A stretch of DNA of 64,000 nucleotides from Actinopolymorpha sp. NPDC004070 (GTDB lineage Bacteria; Actinomycetota; Actinomycetes; Propionibacteriales; Actinopolymorphaceae), in assembly GCF_040610475.1 (NCBI RefSeq), contig NZ_JBEXMJ010000004.1, forward strand, positions 310,001-374,000, in the 5' to 3' direction. Position numbers and translations under genes: made by a program. The notes under the pieces are model-generated. The model searched no databases and was not told the origin of the DNA. It saw only the letters and a list, made by a program, of their open reading frames with translations. Positions within the stretch are counted from its first letter, which is position 1, and the number at the start of each line of letters is the position of its first letter. Positions 44,152-51,796 of this stretch are shown piece after piece.

Positions 44152-44235
44152 GGTGACCCAAATCTCGCCACTGGCCGCCCTCTCCACGGGTGCGGTGACC
44201 CAAATCTCGCCACTGGCCGCCCTCACCACAGGTGC
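44152..44235. repeat. 42-bp tandem duplication upstream of hisE
   Basis: Two adjacent 42-bp copies (44152-44193 and 44194-44235) differ at two positions. A shortened third start (GGTGCCGAGATC) follows. The array lies 62 bp upstream of the hisE ATG, in its probable promoter region. Confidence 0.85.
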
Positions 44236-44258
44236 GGTGCCGAGATCCCGGGTGTGGA

Positions 44259-44981
44259 TCAGGCCAGGCCGCGGCGCACCGCGTACAGCGCCGCCTGGGT
44301 CCGGTCGGCCAGGCCCAGCTTGGCCAGGATGGACGAGACGTGCGTCTTCACGGTCTTCTCCGACAGCACCAGCGCCCGGGCGATCTCCCGGTTGGACCGG
44401 CCATGGGCGATCTCGACCAGTACCTCACGTTCGCGTTCGGTGAGGCCGCCTCCGGCGCGTTCGGCCGGCTCGTCCCCACGCAGCAGCGCCTCGGCCACCT
44501 CGGGTTCGAGGAGGACCTGGCCCGCGTGCACGGCCCGGATGGCCTGCGCGAGCGCCTCGGGGTCGACGTCCTTGAAGAGGTAGCCCGCCGCGCCGGCCCG
44601 CAGTGCCGGGACCACGGTGGCGGGTTCGGTGAACGAGGTGAGAACGAGAACGCGCACCGTGCTCCCCCGGTCACGCAGCATGCGCAGTGCCGACACCCCG
44701 TCCACCCCCGGCAACTGCAGGTCGAGCAGCATCAGGTCCGGTCGCAGCGTCTCGGTCAACTCCACCGCCGTGCCGCCGTCACCGGCCTCGCCGACCACCT
44801 CGATGTCGTCCTGGATGTCGAGGAACGTCCGCAGTCCGTGGCGTACGACCTGGTGGTCGTCGACGACGAGCACACGGATCGGCCCGGCGGTGCCGGCGGC
44901 CTCCACGGCACCTCGTGCGGCATTCCCCGCGGCCCTGCCGGGCGCGCTCCCGGGGGCACTCCCAGGGGCACTGTCACTCAT
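44259..44981 (-). CDS. LuxR/NarL-family response regulator
   Basis: Protein of 240 aa. Receiver domain about 35-150 with the phospho-acceptor D87 (LLDLQLPG) and DDH acidic pocket at 41-43; LuxR helix-turn-helix about 178-235 (LTEREREVLVEIAHGRSNREIA). The first 34 residues are a disordered tail with PGSA repeats. It starts inside the end of the sensor kinase gene (8-bp overlap), so the two are a coupled two-component pair. Targets unknown. Confidence 0.92.
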   Translation of the reverse strand: MSDSAPGSAPGSAPGRAAGNAARGAVEAAGTAGPIRVLVVDDHQVVRHGLRTFLDIQDDIEVVGEAGDGGTAVELTETLRPDLMLLDLQLPGVDGVSALRMLRDRGSTVRVLVLTSFTEPATVVPALRAGAAGYLFKDVDPEALAQAIRAVHAGQVLLEPEVAEALLRGDEPAERAGGGLTEREREVLVEIAHGRSNREIARALVLSEKTVKTHVSSILAKLGLADRTQAALYAVRRGLA

Positions 44982-46152
44982 GCGGCACCTCCAGCCGAAG
45001 TGTGGTTCCCGCGCCGGGACGGGAGTCGACCCGGAGCCGCCCGCCCGCCTGCCGGGCGCGTTCGTGCATCGACGCGAGCCCCAGATGGTGGCCGCCGTCG
45101 CGGGCCGGGTCGCCGTCGAACCCCTTGCCGTCGTCGGCCACCACGAGCACCACCTCGTGGTCTGACGTACTGAGGTCGACGTCGACCCTGCCCGGCTCGG
45201 CGTGCCGCAGCGCGTTGTGCAACGCCTCCTGGGCCACCCGGAACACCACGTCCTCGACCTCGCCGGGCAGCTCGCAGCGGCCGTCGCAGTCGGAGGTGAA
45301 GCGGACCCGGACCGGATGGGCCCGGGAGATCACCGCGACATGCTTGCGCAGCGCCGGCACCAGGCCGTCCTCGCGCACCGCCGGCGGGCGTAGCTCGGTC
45401 ACCACGGCGCGCAACTCGTCCAGCGCGGACCCGGCGAGCTCCTTCACCCGGGCGAACTGTTCATGTGCACGGTCGCGATCGCCCTTCACCGTAAGGGCTT
45501 CCGCGGCCCCCACGGTCAGGCGCAGGCTGAACAGCTTCTGCGCCACCGCGTCGTGGAGGTCGCGGGCGATCCGGGCGCGCTCGGCCACCAGGGTGAGTTC
45601 GCGGTCGCGTTCGAACATCCGGGCGCGGGTGAGCGCGATCGCGGCGTGCGCGGCGAGGATGCCGAGCAGGCGTTCGTCCTCGTCGCCGAACACCGGCGCG
45701 TCCGGACCGTTGGCGACGTAGATCGCGCCCATGATCTCGCCCCGGTCGACGATGGGGACGCCGAGAAAGCCCCGCATCGGCGGGTGGGCGGCGGGCCAGC
45801 CGGAGAACCGCGGGTCCGCCTGCACGTCCTCGGCGCGGTAGGGCCGGGCCTGCGCCATCATCACGCTCAGCAGGCCGTGCGCGCGCGGGAGCGGGCCGAT
45901 CGCCTGCCACTGCTCGGGGCTGATCCCGCTGGCGTAGAACTCCGCGAACCGGCCGCGTTCGTCCGGCAGCCCCAGGGCGGCGTACTCCGACCGCACCAGC
46001 GAGCGCGCCGACTCCACGATCATCTGCAGCACCTCGCGGGTGGCGGTCTGCTCGGTGATCGCGAGCAGCGCACGCGACAGTGCCTCGAGATCGTCCCGGC
46101 GGCTGGCGTCGCGGGGCCGGCCCGGGTCCGCGGCGTGATCGGAGCTGGACAC
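44974..46152 (-). CDS. GAF-domain sensor histidine kinase (NarL-partner type)
   Basis: Cytosolic kinase of 392 aa without transmembrane helices. GAF domain about 35-175 (MRGFLGVPIVDRGEIMGAIY), HisKA_3 dimerisation helix with the phospho-histidine in ERARIARDLHDAVAQ, and an HATPase domain with ALHNALRHA (N box) and DDGKGFDGD (G1 box). It resembles DevS/DosT and NreB-like kinases that sense redox or gas ligands, but one GAF domain without an obvious heme ligand does not prove that. GTG start at 46152 with a TAGCGT -10 seven bases upstream (leaderless). Confidence 0.9.
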   Translation of the reverse strand: MSSSDHAADPGRPRDASRRDDLEALSRALLAITEQTATREVLQMIVESARSLVRSEYAALGLPDERGRFAEFYASGISPEQWQAIGPLPRAHGLLSVMMAQARPYRAEDVQADPRFSGWPAAHPPMRGFLGVPIVDRGEIMGAIYVANGPDAPVFGDEDERLLGILAAHAAIALTRARMFERDRELTLVAERARIARDLHDAVAQKLFSLRLTVGAAEALTVKGDRDRAHEQFARVKELAGSALDELRAVVTELRPPAVREDGLVPALRKHVAVISRAHPVRVRFTSDCDGRCELPGEVEDVVFRVAQEALHNALRHAEPGRVDVDLSTSDHEVVLVVADDGKGFDGDPARDGGHHLGLASMHERARQAGGRLRVDSRPGAGTTLRLEVPHE

Positions 46153-46159
46153 GTTCCGA

Positions 46160-46165
46160 ACGCTA
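46160..46165 (-). promoter_or_regulatory. -10 element of leaderless sensor-kinase promoter
   Basis: TAGCGT on the minus strand, seven bases before the GTG at 46152. Confidence 0.55.
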
Positions 46166-46362
46166 CCCGCCGCCGGGGCCCCCGGGACCGGCCGCGCCGC
46201 CCCGCCGCTGGTCCTAGGCCCATCGACCGAGGCCGGTCCGATCCGCGGCCCGATGGCCGGGACCGCCCGCGCTCCTAGCGTCGGGACCAGCAGCACCTCG
46301 AAGCCCGCGGTTCCCGACGGCGCGGAGCCGCCCCTCGAACCTCTCCGATCCGGAGGTACGCC

Positions 46363-47085
46363 ATGCCTGTCGCCCTTGTCACCGGAGCCTCCCGCGGCCT
46401 CGGGCTCGCCCTCGCCGGCGGGCTCGCCGACCGCGGCTGGTCCCTCGTCGTCGACGCCCGCCACGACGCCGCACTGCGCGACGCGGTGGCCGAGCTGACC
46501 AGCCGGGCCGGGCCCGGCGCCCGGGTCGAGGCCCGGGCCGGCTCGGTCGGCGACGCCGCACACCGCGCCGAACTGGTGGCGGCCGCCCGTGACCTCGGCG
46601 GCCTCGACCTGCTGGTCAACAACGCCGGCCTGCTCGGCCCCAGCCCGCTGCCGCCGCTGGCGTCGCTCGGCGCCCCGGCGTACCGGGAGGTCCTGGAGAT
46701 CGGCGTCGTCGCCCCGCTGGCGCTGACCCAGCTGGCGCTGCCGCTGCTGCGGGAGCGGTCCGGCGCTGTGGCGAACGTCACCAGCGACGCGGCCGTGGAG
46801 GCCTACCCCGGCTGGGGTGGCTACGGCTCGGCCAAGGCCGCGCTGGAGCACTGGTCCCGCGTCCTCGCGGTCGAGCTCGCCGAGGCCGGCGACGACGTAC
46901 GGGTGTGGTGGGTCGACCCGGGCGACCTGCGCACCCAGATGCACCAGGACGCCTTCCCCGGCGAGGACATCTCCGACCGCCCGCTGCCCGACACCGTGGT
47001 GCCGGCGTTCGTCCGGCTGGTCAGTGAGCGCCCCGCAAACGGCCGCTACCGTGCCGCCGACCTGCTCAGCGAGGTGGCCGCATGA
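46363..47085 (+). CDS. Short-chain dehydrogenase/reductase
   Basis: Classical SDR of 240 aa: cofactor motif GASRGLGLALAGG, NNAG, and the active-site Y154-x-x-x-K158 in YGSAKA. The Asp/Arg after the second strand (VDARHD) suggests NAD preference is not certain. GGAGG lies just before the ATG. Its stop overlaps the ATG of the QueA-like gene, and this SDR-QueA-like pair is a recurring actinobacterial couple. Substrate unknown; a role linked to the partner enzyme is inferred. Confidence 0.9.
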   Translation: MPVALVTGASRGLGLALAGGLADRGWSLVVDARHDAALRDAVAELTSRAGPGARVEARAGSVGDAAHRAELVAAARDLGGLDLLVNNAGLLGPSPLPPLASLGAPAYREVLEIGVVAPLALTQLALPLLRERSGAVANVTSDAAVEAYPGWGGYGSAKAALEHWSRVLAVELAEAGDDVRVWWVDPGDLRTQMHQDAFPGEDISDRPLPDTVVPAFVRLVSERPANGRYRAADLLSEVAA

Positions 47086-48248
47086 GCTCCGGTACGAAGA
47101 CAGCCAGTACGAAGACAGCCAGTACGAAGACAGCCAGTACGAAGACAGCCGCCGTCCAGCCGGACCGGACCTCGCCGGGCGTTCTCCCCACGCCCAGGAT
47201 CGACTTCGTTCTGCCGCCCGAGCTCGAGGCGCACGAGCCGCCGGAGGCCCGCGGACTGACCCGGGACGGCGTACGGCTGCTGCTCGGCCGGGGCGACGGG
47301 TCCGGCGACGGGCCGGCGAACGAGGTCGCCCACCACCGGTTCGTCGACCTGCCGCAGCTGCTCGAACCCGGCGACGTGGTGGTGGTGAACCGGTCCGGGA
47401 CCCGGCCCGCCGCCGTGGACCTGCCCCCGGGAGCCGACGGCACCGAGCAGGCCGAGCGGCGCAGCGTGCACTTCTCCACCCTGGCCGCCGATGGTTCGTG
47501 GCTGGTCGAGCTCCGCCGCGGTGACGGCCCCGACCCAGGCGGCCGTCCCGGCCGGCGGATCGACCTGCCCGGCGGCGCGGCGCTGGTGCTGCGCGAGCGG
47601 CACCGGTCCGGCCGGCTCTGGCACGCCGTACCGGCCCTCCCGTCCACCGTCCCCGACGTACCGGCGTATCTCGCCCGGCACGGCCGGCCGATCCGGTACG
47701 GGTACGTGGGCCGTGACTGGCCGCTGCACGCCTACCAGACGGCGTTCGCCACCACGCCCGGAAGTGCGGAGATGCCCAGTGCCGGCAGGCCGTTCACCCC
47801 GGAGGTGGTGACCGAGCTGGTGGCCCGCGGCGTCCTGGTGGTGCCGATCACCCTGCATACCGGCGTGGCCTCGGCGGAGTTCCACGAACCGCCGTACGCG
47901 GAGTGGTTCGAGGTCCCGGCGGCGACCGCCGCCGTGGTGAACGACGCCAACGAGCGCGGCGCCCGGGTGGTGGCGGTCGGTACGACGGTGGTGCGCGCGT
48001 TGGAGTCCGCCGCCCAGGGACCATGGGTGCGCGCCGCCTCCGGCTGGACCGAGCTCGTGGTCACCGCCGAGCGCGGCGTCGCGGTGGTGTCGGGGCTGCT
48101 CACCGGTTTCCACGAGCCGAAGGCGTCCCACCTGCTGATGCTGGAGGCGATCGCCGGGCCCGATCTCGTACGCCGCTGCTACGCGGCCGCGGTGGAGAAC
48201 GGCTACCTGTGGCACGAGTTCGGCGACGTCAACCTGCTGTTGCCCTGA
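47082..48248 (+). CDS. QueA-like S-adenosylmethionine:tRNA ribosyltransferase-isomerase family protein
   Basis: Protein of 388 aa of the QueA fold. Conserved blocks: PGDVVVVNRSGTRPA, YQTAFATTPGSAEMPSAGRPF, GTTVVRALES, and GLLTGFHEPKASHLLML (QueA has LITNFHLPKST). In true QueA the enzyme adds the ribosyl of SAM to preQ1-tRNA. This member is divergent and no other queuosine gene is nearby, so the substrate may differ. The N-terminus is a repeat, TKTAS four times, encoded by a 15-bp minisatellite. Starts in the SDR stop codon (ATGA). Confidence 0.87.
   Translation: MSSGTKTASTKTASTKTASTKTAAVQPDRTSPGVLPTPRIDFVLPPELEAHEPPEARGLTRDGVRLLLGRGDGSGDGPANEVAHHRFVDLPQLLEPGDVVVVNRSGTRPAAVDLPPGADGTEQAERRSVHFSTLAADGSWLVELRRGDGPDPGGRPGRRIDLPGGAALVLRERHRSGRLWHAVPALPSTVPDVPAYLARHGRPIRYGYVGRDWPLHAYQTAFATTPGSAEMPSAGRPFTPEVVTELVARGVLVVPITLHTGVASAEFHEPPYAEWFEVPAATAAVVNDANERGARVVAVGTTVVRALESAAQGPWVRAASGWTELVVTAERGVAVVSGLLTGFHEPKASHLLMLEAIAGPDLVRRCYAAAVENGYLWHEFGDVNLLLP
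47091..47150. repeat. 15-bp in-frame minisatellite in the QueA-like gene
   Basis: Four head-to-tail copies of AGTACGAAGACAGCC (the first starts with G) at 47091, 47106, 47121 and 47136. GC is much lower than in the surrounding genes. Copy-number change would keep the frame. Confidence 0.9.
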
Positions 48249-48332
48249 GCAGCGCCCCGGTCGGCGTACTCGCGGCCCGCGGCCGGCCGTCCAGGACCGG
48301 ACCCCGGACCCGCCGATCGGGGCGAGTCGGCC

Positions 48333-48338
48333 TAGGTT
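48333..48338 (+). promoter_or_regulatory. -10 element of leaderless SGNH-hydrolase promoter
   Basis: TAGGTT followed by seven bases and the GTG at 48346. Confidence 0.6.
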
Positions 48339-48345
48339 CGAACAC

Positions 48346-48996
48346 GTGAGCGTACTGACCCCGAACTCGACGGTCCTGTTCATCGGCGACAGCGTCACCG
48401 ACGCCGGCCGGGACCGTTCCGACCCGAACGACCTCGGCGCCGGATACCCCCGGCTGGTCGCCGACACCTACTTCCGGACCCGGCCCGGCGACGGCGTGCG
48501 GTTCCTGAACCGCGGCATCAGCGGCAACCGGGTCCGCGACCTGCGCGCCCGGTGGCAGGAGGACTGCCTGGATCTCACTCCCGACGTGGTGTCGATCCTG
48601 GTCGGGATCAACGACACCTGGCGCCGCTACGACAGCGGTGACGCCACGTCGGCGGACGACTTCGCCCGCGACTACGACCACATCCTTGCCCGGACGACCG
48701 ACGCGCTGCCCGCCCGGCTGGTGCTGGTGGAGCCGTTCGTGCTGCCGGTGACGGCGGGCCAGCACGGCTGGCGGGAGGACCTGGACCCCAAGCTCGAGGT
48801 CGTCCGCCGACTGGCCGCGGAGTACGGCGCGACCCTGGTGCCGCTCGACGGACTACTGGCCAAGGCCGCCGCCGACCAGGACCCGGCCGAGCTGGCCGCC
48901 GACGGCGTACACCCCACCGACGCGGGGCACGCGCTGATCGCGAGGTTCTGGCTGGAGGCCACTACCGGATCGCCCGGCGAGGCCGCAGCCTCCTGA
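48346..48996 (+). CDS. SGNH/GDSL-type hydrolase
   Basis: Cytosolic esterase-like protein of 216 aa. Block I is FIGDSVTD with the nucleophile S16, block II Gly is in GISGNR, block III is GIND, block V is DGVHPTDAGH with the catalytic Asp and His. All four SGNH residues are present. No signal peptide, so the substrate is intracellular: an acylated sugar or lipid is typical. The promoter immediately upstream fixes the GTG start. Confidence 0.92.
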   Translation: MSVLTPNSTVLFIGDSVTDAGRDRSDPNDLGAGYPRLVADTYFRTRPGDGVRFLNRGISGNRVRDLRARWQEDCLDLTPDVVSILVGINDTWRRYDSGDATSADDFARDYDHILARTTDALPARLVLVEPFVLPVTAGQHGWREDLDPKLEVVRRLAAEYGATLVPLDGLLAKAAADQDPAELAADGVHPTDAGHALIARFWLEATTGSPGEAAAS

Positions 48997-49005
48997 GAAG
49001 ACGCC

Positions 49006-49038
49006 GGTGGGCGCCACGCGTCGTGCGTGGCGCCCACC
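49006..49038. terminator. Bidirectional terminator between SGNH gene and fabI
   Basis: A perfect 14-bp stem, GGTGGGCGCCACGC with GCGTGGCGCCCACC, around a 5-nt loop, placed midway between two convergent genes. Confidence 0.8.
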
Positions 49039-49068
49039 TGAGCAGTGTGGAGCTGCGAGCTGGGGCGG

Positions 49069-49839
49069 TCAGGCACCCATCGCGTGGTAGCCGCCGTCGA
49101 CGTGGATGATCTCGCCGGTCGTCTTCGGGAAGAAGTCCGACAACAGCCCGACGACCGCGCGCCCGGTGGGGCTACTGTCCGTCGGGTCCCAGCCGAGCGG
49201 AGCCCGCTCGCTCCAGACGTTCTCCACCTTCTCGATCCCGGGGATGCCGCCCGCGGCGATCGTCTTGGTGTAGCCCGCGGAGACGAGGTTGACCCGGATG
49301 CCCTTCGGCCCGAGGTCGCGGGCGAGGTAGCGGGCACAGGACTCCAGCCCGGCCTTCGCCACCCCCATCCAGTCGTACGCAGGCCAGGCCACCGTGGCGT
49401 CGAAGGTGAGGCCGACCACCGACGACCCCTCCTTCATCAGCGGCAGCGTGGCCATCGTGAGCGACTTCAGGGAGTACGCCGAGACCTGCATCGCCGTCGC
49501 GGCATCGGCCCAGCTGGTGTTCAGGAAGTTGCCACCGAGAGCGTCCTGCGGCGCGAACGCGATGGAGTGCACCACGCCGTCCAGCCCGTCGACGTGGGCG
49601 CGCAGCGCGTCGGCCAGCCCGGCCAGGTGGTCTTCGTTGGTGACGTCGAGTTCGAGTACCGCCGGCTCGACCGGCAGCCGCTTGGCGATTCGCCTGGTGA
49701 TCGACAGCGCCCGGCCGAAGTTGGTGATGACCACCTGCGCGCCCTGCTCCTGCGCGACCTTCGCGACCGCGAAGCCGAGCGAGGAGTCCATGGTCACGCC
49801 CGCGACCAGGATGCGCTTGCCCTCGAGGATCCCGCCCAT
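49069..49839 (-). CDS. fabI: Enoyl-[acyl-carrier-protein] reductase (NADH), InhA type
   Basis: Last reductive step of fatty-acid elongation, 256 aa. Divergent SDR motif GVTMDSSLGFAVA (cofactor), Y155 and K162 in YDWMGVAKAG, which match InhA Tyr158 and Lys165. The gene follows fabG after 3 bp, the same order as mabA-inhA in mycobacteria. ATG at 49839. FabI/InhA is the target of isoniazid in mycobacteria and of triclosan more widely; that is family knowledge only. Confidence 0.96.
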   Translation of the reverse strand: MGGILEGKRILVAGVTMDSSLGFAVAKVAQEQGAQVVITNFGRALSITRRIAKRLPVEPAVLELDVTNEDHLAGLADALRAHVDGLDGVVHSIAFAPQDALGGNFLNTSWADAATAMQVSAYSLKSLTMATLPLMKEGSSVVGLTFDATVAWPAYDWMGVAKAGLESCARYLARDLGPKGIRVNLVSAGYTKTIAAGGIPGIEKVENVWSERAPLGWDPTDSSPTGRAVVGLLSDFFPKTTGEIIHVDGGYHAMGA

Positions 49840-49842
49840 GTC

Positions 49843-50547
49843 TTAGTGCCCCATCCCTAGTCCGCCGTCCACCGGGATGACGGCCCCGGTGATGTATGCC
49901 GCCTCGTCGCTTGCCACCCAGCGGATCACCCGCGCCACTTCCTCGGTGCTGGTGTACCGGCCGAGCGGGATCTGCTTGAGGTACTGCTTTTGTAGCTCGT
50001 CGGAAAGCTCGGCCGTCAGGGCGGTTTCCACAAAACCGGGGGCCACGACATTGGCGGTGATTCCCCGCGACCCCAGCTCGCGGGCGATGGACCGGGCCAT
50101 GCCGACCATGCCGGACTTGCTGGCCGCGTAGTTGACCTGGCCGGCGCCACCGAAGAGCCCGACCACCGAGGACACGAACACGATCCGGCCGCGGCGCTTC
50201 CGCAGCATGCCCTTGGCGGCCCGCCGGGCGAAGCGGAAGGCGCCGGTCAGGTTGGTCTCGATGACGCTGGACCAGTCCTCGTCGCTCATCCGCATCAGCA
50301 GGGTGTCGCGGGTGATGCCGGCGTTGGCCACCAGCACCTCGACCGGGCCCTGCTTCTCCTCGACCTCGGCGAACGCCGCCTCCACCGTGTCCGGCTCGGT
50401 CACGTCGCACTTCACCGCCAGGAAGCCCTCCGGGGGCTCCCCGCCGCGATAGGTGATCGCGACGTCGTCGCCGGCCTCGCGGAACGCCTGCGCGACAGCG
50501 AGCCCGATGCCGCGGTTCCCCCCTGTCACCAGCACGGATCGACCCAC
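49843..50547 (-). CDS. fabG: 3-oxoacyl-[acyl-carrier-protein] reductase
   Basis: SDR of 234 aa that reduces beta-ketoacyl-ACP with NADPH. Motifs: TGGNRGIG, NAGITRD, SSVVG with the catalytic Ser, Y140 and K144 in YAASKSG, and PGFVETALTAEL. MabA-like. GTG start with GGGAGG upstream; a TAGCGT -10 (50588-50593, minus strand) gives a short leader. First gene of fabG-fabI. The FMN oxidase gene is divergent from it. Confidence 0.96.
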   Translation of the reverse strand: MGRSVLVTGGNRGIGLAVAQAFREAGDDVAITYRGGEPPEGFLAVKCDVTEPDTVEAAFAEVEEKQGPVEVLVANAGITRDTLLMRMSDEDWSSVIETNLTGAFRFARRAAKGMLRKRRGRIVFVSSVVGLFGGAGQVNYAASKSGMVGMARSIARELGSRGITANVVAPGFVETALTAELSDELQKQYLKQIPLGRYTSTEEVARVIRWVASDEAAYITGAVIPVDGGLGMGH

Positions 50548-50677
50548 GTACGCCTCCCTGGTCAGCTGCCGTCTTCGATCCAGGCACGCTAGCAGCCCGG
50601 GTGTCGATCATCGGTCAGGCACGGTGGGCGCGGCCGTCCGGGCAGCAGTTCGCGGGAGAGACGGGACAATGGCCGTC

Positions 50678-51796
50678 ATGACCTCCGTGCCTCCTCCGGA
50701 CACCCGGCCTTCCCCCGACCCGCAGCCTCCGGCGGCGTCGGCCGCCGTGACGGCCCCGCAGCTCGAGCCTCTCGACCTCGAGGCGGCGGCCCGCTCGGTG
50801 CTTCCCGCGGAGGTGTACGACTACATCGCCACCGGCTCGGGCGTGGAGGAGACGCTGGCCGCCAACCTGGCCGCCTGGCGCGACCTGGCCCTCGCTCCCC
50901 GGGTACTCCGCGACGTGAGCAGCGTGGACACGTCCACGACAGTGCTGGGTACGCCGGTCAGCTCACCGGTCCAGGTCGCACCGACCGGCTACCAGCGGCT
51001 GGTGCATCCCGACGGCGAGCTGGGCATGGCCACCGGTGCCGCACACGCGGGCTCCCTGCTGGCGCTGTCCACCCGGGCCACCGCGACGTTCGACGAGCTC
51101 GCGGGCGCGGCCGGGCCGTGGTGGCTGCAGCTGTACGTGCTCCGCGACCGCGACCTCACCGCCGCCGTGGTCGAGCGGGCCGCGGCCGCCGGTGCCCGGG
51201 CGCTGGTGCTGACCGTCGACACGCCGTACGTCGCGAAGAAGGCGCGGTCCACGGCGTTCCCGCCCGCCGAGGTCTCGCCCGTGCTCGTCCCCGAGCTGCG
51301 TGCCCGCGCGGACGAGGGCGTGTGGCAGGACCCGGGTGTGACGTACGCCGACCTGGCCTGGCTGGCCGAGGTGTCGGGCCGGCTGCCGCTGGTGGTGAAG
51401 GGCGTGGTGCGCGGCGACGACGCCCGCGCCTGCGCCGACGCGGGCGCGGACGCGGTGTGGGTGTCCAACCACGGCGGCCGCCAGCTGGACGGCGCCGTAC
51501 CCACCGCGCGTGCCCTGGCCGAGGTGCGGTCCGCCCTGCCCGACGAGGTGGAGGTGTACGTCGACGGCGGGATCCGCACCGGCCGCGACGTCGTCCGTGC
51601 GCTGGCCCTCGGCGCCACGGCGGCGTTCGTCGGGCGGCCCGCGGTGTGGGCGCTGGCCACCGGAGGTGCCGACGGAGTGCGCGACCTGCTGGTGGCGATG
51701 CGGGCCGACCTGGAGGAGACGCTGGCCCTGTGCGGATGCGCGTCCCTCGCCGACGTCACACCTGACCTGCTGCGCCCGGCTCACCCTCAGCGGTAG
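50678..51796 (+). CDS. FMN-dependent 2-hydroxyacid oxidase/dehydrogenase
   Basis: TIM-barrel flavoprotein of 372 aa of the glycolate/lactate oxidase family. Motifs: PVQVAPTGYQRLVHPDGE, VLTVDTPY, the FMN-phosphate loop VDGGIRTGRDVV and the catalytic His in WVSNHGGRQLDG. It lacks membrane segments, so it is soluble. Lactate 2-monooxygenase, L-lactate dehydrogenase or (S)-2-hydroxyacid oxidase cannot be told apart by motifs. Start: ATG at 50678, seven bases after GACAAT; the in-frame ATG at 50669 is the alternative. It ends inside the end of the opposite ABC gene (10-bp overlap). Confidence 0.9.
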   Translation: MTSVPPPDTRPSPDPQPPAASAAVTAPQLEPLDLEAAARSVLPAEVYDYIATGSGVEETLAANLAAWRDLALAPRVLRDVSSVDTSTTVLGTPVSSPVQVAPTGYQRLVHPDGELGMATGAAHAGSLLALSTRATATFDELAGAAGPWWLQLYVLRDRDLTAAVVERAAAAGARALVLTVDTPYVAKKARSTAFPPAEVSPVLVPELRARADEGVWQDPGVTYADLAWLAEVSGRLPLVVKGVVRGDDARACADAGADAVWVSNHGGRQLDGAVPTARALAEVRSALPDEVEVYVDGGIRTGRDVVRALALGATAAFVGRPAVWALATGGADGVRDLLVAMRADLEETLALCGCASLADVTPDLLRPAHPQR

